From assembly GCA_012064385.1 (NCBI GenBank), contig QRDG01000531.1:1191331-1255330 (forward strand): a DNA stretch of 64,000 nt, written 5' to 3'. Of this stretch, positions 53,774 through 64,000 are shown piece by piece. Source of the stretch: Puccinellia tenuiflora (Eukaryota; Streptophyta; Magnoliopsida; Poales; Poaceae). The notes beneath the pieces are model-generated. The model did not search any database, was not told where the DNA came from, and saw only the letters and a program-made list of their open reading frames with translations. The translations under genes were made by a program, and so were the position numbers. Positions within the stretch are counted from its first letter, which is position 1; the number at the start of each line of letters is the position of its first letter.

Positions 53774-56700
53774 TGTAACATCCCAAATTTATAATAAGAA
53801 TTAACAAGACCCAAAATTCAGAACCAACAAAAACTTTTTGAAATTACTTCACTAATGATTGTGTTTTCCTTTATATTGTTCTGTTTGACCTTGTGTGACT
53901 TGTTGTTTTTGTTGTTTGACTAGTAAATATTAATCCAAGTACCCAGCCCAAGTAAAAGTATATTAAACTTGGTGCTCATGTTATGACAAGAGTAGATTCC
54001 ATATATCTTTTCCAATCTTATTTTGGCCAAAGTCTATTTCAATGATGTTTGATTTCAGCAAATAAAATACCCTTCAGTTGAGAAAGTAAAAGTAATTCCA
54101 AAATTATGTGTTCCCAAAAATATGGAATCTATATGTTATCTCCTATCTAATTATCAACCTTGATATTTTGCATATGAATGCAACTCCTATTTTATAAACT
54201 CTATTTTCCACTCCATTTGAAAACAACTCTAGTGGGAAATATATTACCCCACCTATTTCCTTTCTCAAACCTTTTCGAAAACAATTAAGTTTTGAGTTGA
54301 GACATTTCTTTAAAACAACATCTTGTCATAATTGAGTGTGATCATTTTTATAATATAGTATTGTGAATTATGGAATTGATGGTGATATTAATTCATGTTG
54401 TTTGAATTGTGTGGTCATGGGTGTGATGTGAATATTGTTGTGTTTTGTTGCTTGATGTGTGTGTTTGCTAAATAAAATTATGAGGAGAAGAAAGGAAACA
54501 AAAGCAAAGCATCAACACATAAAATGATGGGGCAAGTGCCACCCAAATTTCTCTAAAGTGAGAAATTAATATTTTCTTTTAAAATCGAAAATCAGTGGGG
54601 TGACATAGTGCTCACTCCCACTTTGCTCTAATATTTCTTCCCTCTTCAAATTATAGATTCAAAATTTAAAAATTACATTTCTACTACTTTCTTTAATTTT
54701 ATCAAATCGCAAAATGTGCTATGATGCACTTGTCGAATAAATTCCATCATAGCCCCAAAAATCCCAAACACTTATTCTTATTTTCCACAGCAATTGCACA
54801 CTTGCACCTCACCTTTTTCATTAGCATTAAAATACAAGTAGTGGCACATAGTGAAAATGGTGCCCCTTCAACTTATTCAAATGCCACACCATCTACTTGT
54901 CCCCTTGCTAGACCAGCATGTCCAGCACCTCACCCAGTGCACCCTACATCCTCTGGACGCACCCTAGCCACCCCTTACCCTAAAACCCTACCCTAACTAG
55001 CAATGGCATGGACATGCCACCACCACACCGACTTGCTCCCCAACCGCAGCAAACCAGCAAGCCACCATGTCTAGGAGCTTGCCCGTGTCCCCCTGAGACT
55101 CCCCATGGCAACCCCTTCCACCAGGACCCCCTCCCTTGCCCGCAATCGGCGGTGCTCTGCCGGCCGACAAAATGTCGAGCACCTGGCGTGCACCATTAAA
55201 GCTGGCCGCCCTGGACCGACCAGAGCGCGCCCGACCCGGCCCCGACCGCCAGCACGCGCGCCACACTCCCCTCTACCCCTCTGGCACGCGCCCGTGCCTC
55301 CCTCGCCCCGCACGTCGCCGCCCCCGCCACGTTCCCGTGCCGCCCGCGGCATGCCCGCGCCACGCCCGTGTCCCCCTTTGCCCGAGCTCGCCCGGCCTAT
55401 AAAAGCCACCCCTCGGCCTCTACTCAGCACACACCACCTCCACCACTCCCTCTCCCCCACCTCAACGCCCAGGAGCCGCCCGAAGAGGAGCTCGGTGCTC
55501 CACTTCAAGCAGCTCGGCCACCGAGCCGCGCCGCCGCTGCAGCCCATCTCCGGCGACGCCACCGGCGTCCAGCTGCTGCCCAAGGACCCCTCCGTCGCCC
55601 CCAAGCCGCCCCCGAGCCTCTCGCCGCCGGCAGGTGCCTCCCCGGCCGCTCCCCGTGCCGTCCCTCTCTCTCCTTGCTCTGTTTCCCGGCTGGAGCTAGA
55701 GGATGGCTGTGCGCCGTCGATCTGGCGATCAACGGCCACAGTGCGTTCCCGCCCGTTTTCGATTTTCTGCTGAATCTGCTAAGTGCTGGAATCTGTTTAG
55801 AGTAGCCACCTTTGCATGCATTTTCTGAGCAATCTACTCCACCAAAATTTGAAATCTTTGCATGGTTAGAAAGAGCAAGTTACATAGATTCAGATGCAAC
55901 TTTTAGATTTCCAAAATATTTAGTTTAGCTTGATGGAAACATGAGGCAAAGTAGCTATGTTCTGTCTGTTTTCAGAAAACTTCTGAAAACAGATTATTGC
56001 TTAGAATTTTGATCCAATCATAGAAATTAATCTAGATTTATTTAGATGTTAGTAGTGGCATGTCATGTTAGTATTGTTAGAGTACTGACATGACCAAGTG
56101 GTGTGACCTCAAAATAAAATTTTATACAGAAGATATAATCTGAGGAAATTGGCTAAGCAATAATTCCCACCACATGAAATAACAGAGATAGCCCCCTTCC
56201 CATGCAAATTCCTATTTATCCAGAGGCCTAAAAATAGCAAACTAAAATGATGTAGCTAGAAGAACATGCCATCTTCACAGAGATGCAGGCCATGATCCTT
56301 GTTGGACATATTTCCCATTTGAAATAAAAATGACAAAGGTGTTAGTTTTAACTGAAAACTCAGAAAGATTATTTTGATACCATCTTTGGGAGATGTTTGC
56401 TAAAACTTGGTTTAACCAAAAATATCAAACTAAAATGGTATCAGAAGTACCTCAACTAGTCTAACCAATGCCACTGGTTTTATTCCATTTAGTGTTGTGG
56501 TTAAGTTAGTAGAAAATTATCAAATCAGCTAGTTGTTAACACTTAAAATGATAAAAACTTCTGTCAGAAATTTGATTAGAATTTGAAAACCAATAACTTG
56601 AGATCTAAGAATCTAAAAATAGCAAATGAAAATGTTCTGGAAAGCTTATGAAATTATCTAACTAACTAAAGTGGTTTCACCCCATTTAGGTTATTAAATA

Positions 56701-59349
56701 AATAATGATAATCAAAATGCCACAGAAGGTATAAAACCTAAACTTGTTTGTTTCTGATACTCTACTAATCCAAATGAGGTCAAACCAATTTTGTTAGCTC
56801 ACATTTAAGCAATACTAGTTATCCCTAAAAGGATTTAACTTTTGAGTAAAATTAACTTGAGTTGTACCAAAAAAGAAGGAAACCAACCTTCTAGATTAAA
56901 ACATTTATACAGGGAGTTTAATAACTCAAATTGAGTTAAATCCAATTGGGTTGTCCTCTAAACATAAATAGCTATCTATGGAATTTTAGTTCACATTTTT
57001 GTGACCAACAGAACAAAAGTTATGTAATTAAACATGAAACCCTAGTTTCTGCCATAATTGTGACACAATTAAATAATAGATAATTAAATTAAATTGAAAT
57101 CAAATTGTGTTGCTTTGTGAGTGCAGTAGCTATGTGTGATGTTTGAGATTGGTTGTGATGCTTGATTGAGTAGTTTGAGAATGTATGTATTGCTTGTTTA
57201 TTCTTAGGTTAAATCATTTCTGTGTAATTAATATAACTGTCTTACTTGTTAAACTTGGTTGTATTTAAGTTGAGACCTAGCCTGAGTATCTTGTTAATGC
57301 CTCTACATTAGCTTGGTAGAATACTTGAAATTATAGAGATTATTTGATAGCTTAACTTTTGTCTGAAGTATTTCCTATTTAAATAAAGATGCTTAATCAC
57401 AACTTTAATCATAATTCTTAAACATGAGTAGTGAGGTGATTGCCAAACTTGTTTGTTAACTAATAGTTTTCCATCATGATTGTTGTTTGTTAGTAATTGT
57501 TTGATGATTGTTGTTGGAGTGCTCTACTGTATGTTGATTGTGATCTTTCCTTTTTACGACGTTAGATACCAACGCTATCGGAGTAAACCGTGGGAAGGAT
57601 TTATTGGATAAGCGCCGGAGTTTATTTCTTTGATCAAGAGTATCAAGTCCAGAGACATTATGCGGGAAACAGGCAAGCTACTTCACTGAGCTTGCATTTA
57701 TATGCGTCTATTTTGATTTACATGTTTTACCCATAAAGAGCATAAATGACTTAAGTGGCTTTTGCCACCAAAGCTATGATTTTGAAAACCCTTTTCCAAA
57801 ATACAAGTATATTACCTTGACACCCTATATGGAAGTATTGGGTGGAAAAATTCCTTTTCAAACTACAGTATGGGAAAGATTATGGTTTATTCCAAACTCC
57901 TTTTTAAAGTACCTAGTTGATGATGACATGCCGAATGGTCGGTATGGAAGTGGAGAAGTGATAAATGGTGATGTTTATGAAAAATGCACATTGTGTCCTA
58001 GTACTTACGTCGACCAGCCGATAATCTGTGCGACCACATCTACCCAAATATGGGAACGGGCGTAGTCATATAGTTTGCTCATATTAGTATGGGATACCTC
58101 ATCGACGGAGATGACTCCGTTATGCATGAGGGGAGGGTCATTGCGACCTAACCCCTGACCCGGGTCTCGGCAATCTGATGGATTGAGGGATTGAAGACGC
58201 CACCTTTGGGTCGCCGGAGAAAACTACGAGTCCTCACATCTAGGTTCCTCGACGGGGGATCCTGTACTAGGTGTCGGAGGAATGATGAATTCGTAAGGGT
58301 AGGGTCCTATACTAGCATGAGCAAAGGACAGGCTATGGTCGGTAGCTCAACTTCGCATACACCTTGTATGGCGGGACGTGGCAGACACGATGAGTTACCG
58401 GATGGGTGTGGGAAAAGCGTGCTACCTCTGCAGAGGGTAAAAACTATTCGAATAGCCGAGTCCTCGGATATGGACAGTTGGGAGGCCCTACTAGACCATG
58501 TGCAAAGTTTTACAAAGATGTGCAAGTTTTGGAAAAAGGTTTGAGATTTGAAAGAGAAAATGATGTGAAGGATGCTTTATGCAACTATGCCAATGTGCTG
58601 GTATGAGTTGTTGGAAATAATTGGACCATGATGAGACATGGTCGGGAAAAAGGAGGAGTTTTGGATAAATAAGCAAAATGGTGATTTTCCGGGAAAAACG
58701 TTTTTAAAAGGGAACTTCTTATTTTAACAAACAGCTATTCTTCGGGAAAAATGTTTTAAAAGAAAACTCCTTACAAAGACAGTTTTATGGAAAAAAAAAA
58801 GAAAAGGGGAATCTAAAGCCTTCTTTTCGTTTTCTTTAACAAAGGCTATAGATATTTTGAAAAATCTACAAGGTTTATGAAAGGTTATCAAAATTTCTCT
58901 TATTTTACTTCAACCAAAGATATAGAGATAGAGTAATAACTAAAAGTGCTATAGGCAACAACTTAAATTGGTGCATACTCAGTAGAGGAGTAGTTTGCGA
59001 GTACAATTCCCATTGTACTCATAATGGTTTCGTCCCTGGCTATTGTCTTAGCCAGATTTTAAAGAAGAGCAGCTTGAAGAAGGAGACGGAACTGACGTCA
59101 ATGCGAACTAGGGCGCTTCCCAGTCAGTTGCCTGTAGGGTTAAGGCGAATGACTTGGGCTCCACGTTGTTTGGTGATTTCCGCTGCAAGTACCTATTGAA
59201 GATTATGACTTCAATCAAGTAAGTATATTCCTTCGGTAATTATGGATGTTCCTTGATTACCAGTTTGATTGTGCTCAGCGACACACTGATCATGGGATCG
59301 CTGATGTAGGCACAAGGGTATTTCGGACAGCTAGTCCGGGGTCCCCACA
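53774..59349 (+). repeat. 5' LTR of the LARD, 5576 bp
   Basis: TGTAACATCCC...GGGGTCCCCACA. The first 950 bp are AT-rich. Bases 54995-55790 are a GC-rich block with a TATA box, followed by 3.5 kb of AT-rich then mixed text. All ORFs in it are in low-complexity GC sequence or are short; none resembles a known protein. The size is exceptional even for grass LTRs. Confidence 0.85.
55398..55405 (+). promoter_or_regulatory. TATA box of the LARD 5' LTR
   Basis: TATAAAAG in GCCCGGCCTATAAAAGCCACC, followed within 40 bp by ACTCAGCACACACCACC, a plausible transcription start. Downstream, CCGGCAG|GTGCC (about 55631) is a possible splice donor. The identical copy in the 3' LTR is at 63845-63852. Confidence 0.6.
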
Positions 59350-59353
59350 GACT

Positions 59354-59365
59354 TGGTATCAGAGC
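59354..59365 (+). other. Primer-binding site of the LARD
   Basis: TGGTATCAGAGC, initiator methionine tRNA type, four bases after the LTR end. Confidence 0.85.
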
Positions 59366-62204
59366 AATCCTGACTGTAGGAGACCTTAGTTAGCATGGAC
59401 GTTAGTTAGGAAAGCAAATACTTTTGTTAAAGAAATATATTTCTACCAAAATATATTTTTATCTAGAGAAGTCCGAAAATGGCTTCGCTCTTCTCATCTC
59501 CTCAAATATTTCAGCATCTTACCCCTCTATTTTAAGAGTTTCCAAGGAATCTTCTGTTATCTCTTACCCGTTCAAAACCAAGAGTATACTTGACGATGAA
59601 CCCAAGTGAGACCTAATTAGTTAGCACCCACAAGAAGAAGCTTCCATCACAAATACTCAACATTCAACATCAAGGTGATTGATTTGCAAATGCCAAGATC
59701 GTCAATGTCAACAAAGCAAGAGACCTTCGAAGACCTCAGCTCAACATCAACAATTCTACTCAAGTTGCAACCTCGACGACCTCAATTTCTCCAGTGGAAG
59801 ACTAAGGCGATAAAATGAAGACTTCACCAGCAATGTTCGACCAAGACCCCTAGGAAAAACTCATGATAGGAACCTTGGTTACCCCGACTACCACGAGTAT
59901 TAGGAATCCTTTGGTACTAGACGTACCTTGTGTGCACCTTGCTTGTGTGTAATATGCTTGTGTGTTGTTTGCAAGTTCTCCGTGTGTGTGTTGTTTTTCT
60001 TGTGTGTTCACTATCACGCCTTGTCGGCAGCACAAAGTAATCTCAAACTTCTCTTCTTTAACTCTTCGCCATAGTTGTACCTTGTTGCGGATGTAAACCC
60101 GCCAAGGAAAATCTTTCTAAAATAATTTTCCCTCTCATCTCAAGATCTGACAATTCCGCAAGAGACAAAAGACTCCTGATCCTTAGCCAAATAGCCGGAA
60201 ATTTTTGTAACCTAACTGGCAAGTCAGACATTGGACTTCATGCACCATCTGGAGCAAGTGCGTCAAGATCTTGAAGGAAACTACAACTGCACGCCAACCT
60301 CGTGAAGACACGAGCCCCCACCTCACAAAAATTAACTTGTGAAATTACAAGGATACCGCACTAACTTATCGTATCTAACTTTAGGTTAACAACTGACTCC
60401 AGCCCATGATAGTGCCAACTAATCTTCTAGGACCACAAACCTTGACATGAAAAGAGGACATAAGGAGACTCATTTAGAATTGGTAACTAGAGGAATTCAA
60501 GGAGTGCATAAGAGTTGCTATGAAGATTTGAGCTCAGAGACCAACGGTGATGATGGGTTTCAAAGAGGATCGTGTACCTACCCGCTTGACGAGCAGTTAG
60601 TGGCACCTTAATCTCTTGCGCTAACCTTGCTAGGTTTGACTCACCTAAATTGTCCCGTGAAATAAAACCGACTAACTCCTACCTATCACCGCAAACTCGG
60701 GAAAGATAGATGAGAACCCTAGCCTGCCGCTGATTTTCTGAAGATCATATGAAGCCTCAAGCACAAGACCCATCCAAGGGAGATCACCACCAACTAACCC
60801 GAAGGACACCAACTTCAAAGATGATCAACATGAAGCTACCCCAGGAAAAAGGGACGCCATCGAAGTCATCGGCCGAACAACAATCCTAGTTCAACCCGGC
60901 TCAACTAATCGAAACAATAAAGACAAAGGTATCTGGTTGGAAAATAACTGGTGCGAAGGTTCTTCACTAATTTTTCTAAGGTCCATTAAGCCGTGACTTT
61001 TTGAACCAACTTACCAAATTCTAGATTTAACAGCTAACCCCAGTTTGTGACAGTACTGACTGGCCTCATCTAACCACAAGTTTTGACAAAAAGAGAGGTG
61101 ATATGGAAAGAATCACATATAGTTGGTAGTGAGAAGATCGCCGTCATCAAGGCCGAAGACGATCAACACTGAAGACCATCTGCGCGGAATTGAACCAGGA
61201 AGCAAGCACCGTCAACGTTACCTATCTAGCAATCATCCTGTTCAACTGGCCTCGACCAATCACACCGAAGGAGGATTCAAGAAAGCACGAGCATCGACTG
61301 CTGACATGAAGCTCTTTCTCTAACTTATTTAGGCTAAATGAGAACGCAACCCTTGTACCCTCGTCTGACAGCAGACCAAACCACTTACCTTTAGGGTCCT
61401 TGTACTGACTTTTAGATTCCTCTGCAAGCTCGATACCCCTAGACTGTACTTCTTAAGATCCTTACCAATGCTTCATGAAGCTCAAGAACCAAGGAAGTCA
61501 GCAATGAAGTTCCTCCTTTTGCTCAGCTGAAGAAGGGCAAGCATGAAGACAAGTAACCAATGGAATACCCAGAAGAATCAAACGACGTAAGCACCTGCTG
61601 TGGACAACCTCCACCACCAAGCAAGTCCAGACGAATTTAGACGTTTATAACATCCTTTTTCTAACTAGAAACCGGAGAGAGTCAAGTACGCAGACTCGAC
61701 ACACCCTGAAAACCACGCGCCCCCTCCTGCAACCCTCGTAAGGCGACAATATCACGAAGTGATATCTGCACCAACCCCAAGCACCGAAGAGTGACATACA
61801 AGATGAAGATCATCCAGCTACTCAAGAAGAACAAAGCCTCCGAGTCAACTCCAGCTGCAAACTTCAGCAAGACCGGTTGAAAACCCCTTTTTAAGGGGGG
61901 AAGACCTCAATGGGTATACAAGAACGTGGTAATAATTAGTTCCTTGCGCCTCAGCCTCGTAGAAACTGAAAACAGCCAACCAAGACTATCCAACAGCATC
62001 GATCGCCAAGTCCACCCTATCATCTAGGATCTGAACCCATCAGAGAAAATCATCGACAAGGAACGACCTCGCAACATCAATTTGTCAATATCTCATCTGG
62101 TGATCTCACTGAAGAAGCAATGACCTCGGAAGAATAGTCAGCCCAAAACCCGTGCCCTCGTACTCTCCTGTACCCCCGGGCAAATCTCGGGACGAGATTT
62201 ATTT
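59366..62204 (+). other. Non-coding interior of the LARD
   Basis: No ORF longer than about 66 codons. It contains diverged internal duplications: a block with CAGCCCATGATAGTGCC...TTGACATGAAAAGAGGACATAAGG (60390-60490) recurs as CAGTTTGTGACAGTACT...TTTTGACAAAAAGAGAGGTGATATGG (61030-61135), and GTTCAACCCGGCTCAACTAATC (60892) recurs at about 61230. Conserved structure without coding is typical of LARDs. The modules might be remains of a pol gene or RNA packaging elements; I cannot tell which. Confidence 0.6.
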
Positions 62205-62218
62205 TAAGGGGGGAAGGA
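62205..62218 (+). other. Polypurine tract of the LARD
   Basis: AAGGGGGGAAGGA immediately precedes the 3' LTR start (62221), the position where plus-strand DNA synthesis is primed in LTR elements. Confidence 0.75.
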
Positions 62219-62220
62219 TT

Positions 62221-64000
62221 TGTAACATCCCAAATTTATAATAAGAATTAACAAGACCCAAAATTCAGAACCAACAAAAACTTTTTGAAATTACTTCACT
62301 AATGATTGTGTTTTCCTTTATATTGTTCTGTTTGACCTTGTGTGACTTGTTGTTTTTGTTGTTTGACTAGTAAATATTAATCCAAGTACCCAGCCCAAGT
62401 AAAAGTATATTAAACTTGGTGCTCATGTTATGACAAGAGTAGATTCCATATATCTTTTCCAATCTTATTTTGGCCAAAGTCTATTTCAATGATGTTTGAT
62501 TTCAGCAAATAAAATACCCTTCAGTTGAGAAAGTAAAAGTAATTCCAAAATTATGTGTTCCCAAAAATATGGAATCTATATGTTATCTCCTATCTAATTA
62601 TCAACCTTGATATTTTGCATATGAATGCAACTCCTATTTTATAAACTCTATTTTCCACTCCATTTGAAAACAACTCTAGTGGGAAATATATTACCCCACC
62701 TATTTCCTTTCTCAAACCTTTTCGAAAACAATTAAGTTTTGAGTTGAGACATTTCTTTAAAACAACATCTTGTCATAATTGAGTGTGATCATTTTTATAA
62801 TATAGTATTGTGAATTATGGAATTGATGGTGATATTAATTCATGTTGTTTGAATTGTGTGGTCATGGGTGTGATGTGAATATTGTTGTGTTTTGTTGCTT
62901 GATGTGTGTGTTTGCTAAATAAAATTATGAGGAGAAGAAAGGAAACAAAAGCAAAGCATCAACACATAAAATGATGGGGCAAGTGCCACCCAAATTTCTC
63001 TAAAGTGAGAAATTAATATTTTCTTTTAAAATCGAAAATCAGTGGGGTGACATAGTGCTCACTCCCACTTTGCTCTAATATTTCTTCCCTCTTCAAATTA
63101 TAGATTCAAAATTTAAAAATTACATTTCTACTACTTTCTTTAATTTTATCAAATCGCAAAATGTGCTATGATGCACTTGTCGAATAAATTCCATCATAGC
63201 CCCAAAAATCCCAAACACTTATTCTTATTTTCCACAGCAATTGCACACTTGCACCTCACCTTTTTCATTAGCATTAAAATACAAGTAGTGGCACATAGTG
63301 AAAATGGTGCCCCTCCAACTTATTCAAATGCCACACCATCTACTTGTCCCCTTGCTAGACCAGCATGTCCAGCACCTCACCCAGTGCACCCTACATCCTC
63401 TGGACGCACCCTAGCCACCCCTTACCCTAAAACCCTACCCTAACTAGCAATGGCATGGACATGCCACCACCACACCGACTTGCTCCCCAACCGCAGCAAA
63501 CCAGCAAGCCACCATGTCTAGGAGCTTGCCCGTGTCCCCCTGAGACTCCCCATGGCAACCCCTTCCACCAGGACCCCCTCCCTTGCCCGCAATCGGCGGT
63601 GCTCTGCCGGCCGACAAAATGTCGAGCACCTGGCGTGCACCATTAAAGCTGGCCGCCCTGGACCGACCAGAGCGCGCCCGACCCGGCCCCGACCGCCAGC
63701 ACGCGCGCCACACTCCCCTCTACCCCTCTGGCACGCGCCCGTGCCTCCCTCGCCCCGCACGTCGCCGCCCCCGCCACGTTCCCGTGCCGCCCGCGGCATG
63801 CCCGCGCCACGCCCGTGTCCCCCTTTGCCCGAGCTCGCCCGGCCTATAAAAGCCACCCCTCGGCCTCTACTCAGCACACACCACCTCCACCACTCCCTCT
63901 CCCCCACCTCAACGCCCAGGAGCCGCCCGAAGAGGAGCTCGGTGCTCCACTTCAAGCAGCTCGGCCACCGAGCCGCGCCGCCGCTGCAGCCCATCTCCGG
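62221..64000 (+). repeat. 3' LTR of the LARD, first 1780 bp (cut by window end)
   Basis: Matches 53774-55553 without gaps. The only difference I noticed is C for T at about 63308 (versus 54861). The remaining 3.8 kb lie outside the window. Confidence 0.9.

Larger units (their letters stand above)
53774..64000 (+). mobile_element. LARD (large retrotransposon derivative), 5.58-kb LTR, runs past the window end
   Basis: 5' LTR 53774-59349, primer site 59354-59365, non-coding interior 59350-62220, purine tract about 62205-62218, and 3' LTR from 62221 to at least 64000. The two LTRs align without gaps at an offset of 8447 over the visible 1780 bases. The interior has no gag or pol, so it is non-autonomous. 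The text just before the purine tract (CTCGGGACGAGATTTATTTT) is like the 3' end of gypsy-type pol regions in grasses, suggesting a gypsy parent. The architecture is like the barley Sukkula LARD; the family assignment is inference. AATTA (53769-53773) may be the left TSD. Confidence 0.88.

Noticed and set aside
55071..55773. Two overlapping 222-codon ORFs on opposite strands in the LARD LTR
   Set aside because: Low-complexity Pro/Arg/Gly-rich translation in a GC-rich island; duplicated in the 3' LTR only because it is LTR sequence.

Overview
The window is a nested block of transposable elements from a large grass genome, most likely Triticeae (wheat, barley, goatgrass). The reasons are the En/Spm-type CACTA elements with palindromic TAGTCCCGGTT...AACCGGGACTA subterminal repeats, LTR retrotransposons primed at TGGTATCAGAGC (initiator-tRNA-Met type), a very long-LTR non-coding element (LARD), GC-rich codon use in the pol genes and frequent nested insertion. 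I see no intact conserved host gene, rRNA, tRNA or CRISPR array. The calls below come from reading motifs, termini and target-site duplications (TSDs); no database was searched.

Layout. 1-1869: unassigned. 1880-3504: non-autonomous Mutator-like element with a 10-bp TSD. 3709-17475: CACTA-1, TSD GGT, with a broken Tnp2 transposase, an accessory ORF, a second large multi-exon gene ending in a Ulp1-like protease domain, and a nested poly(A) retroposon. 17479-17794: a short island of host-like DNA that may be a promoter. 17798-36314: CACTA-2, TSD ATC, in the opposite orientation, interrupted at 18329-26035 by a decayed Ty3/gypsy element of the dual-RNase-H (Tat-like) type. 36318-39778: host-like DNA, retroelement-gene fragments on the minus strand, a 349-bp foldback MITE and a possible LTR fragment. 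39779-51950: two related gag-only LTR elements (A and B), B inserted in A; A has a triplicated promoter block. 51951-53768: unassigned. 53774-64000: a LARD with a 5.58-kb 5' LTR, a 2.87-kb non-coding interior and the start of a nearly identical 3' LTR.

How the parts relate. The two CACTA copies share their termini and gene order (transposase, small ORF modules behind repeated promoter-like arrays, AT-rich tandem repeats, Ulp1-type gene), but each has its own TSD, so they inserted separately. Each has lost parts the other keeps. Comparing them recovers the architecture of the parent transposon, including two small uncharacterised ORFs that share a duplicated promoter and leader. All recognisable transposase and gag/pol genes carry stops or frameshifts, so mobility would depend on proteins supplied elsewhere. 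The LARD is the youngest-looking insertion.
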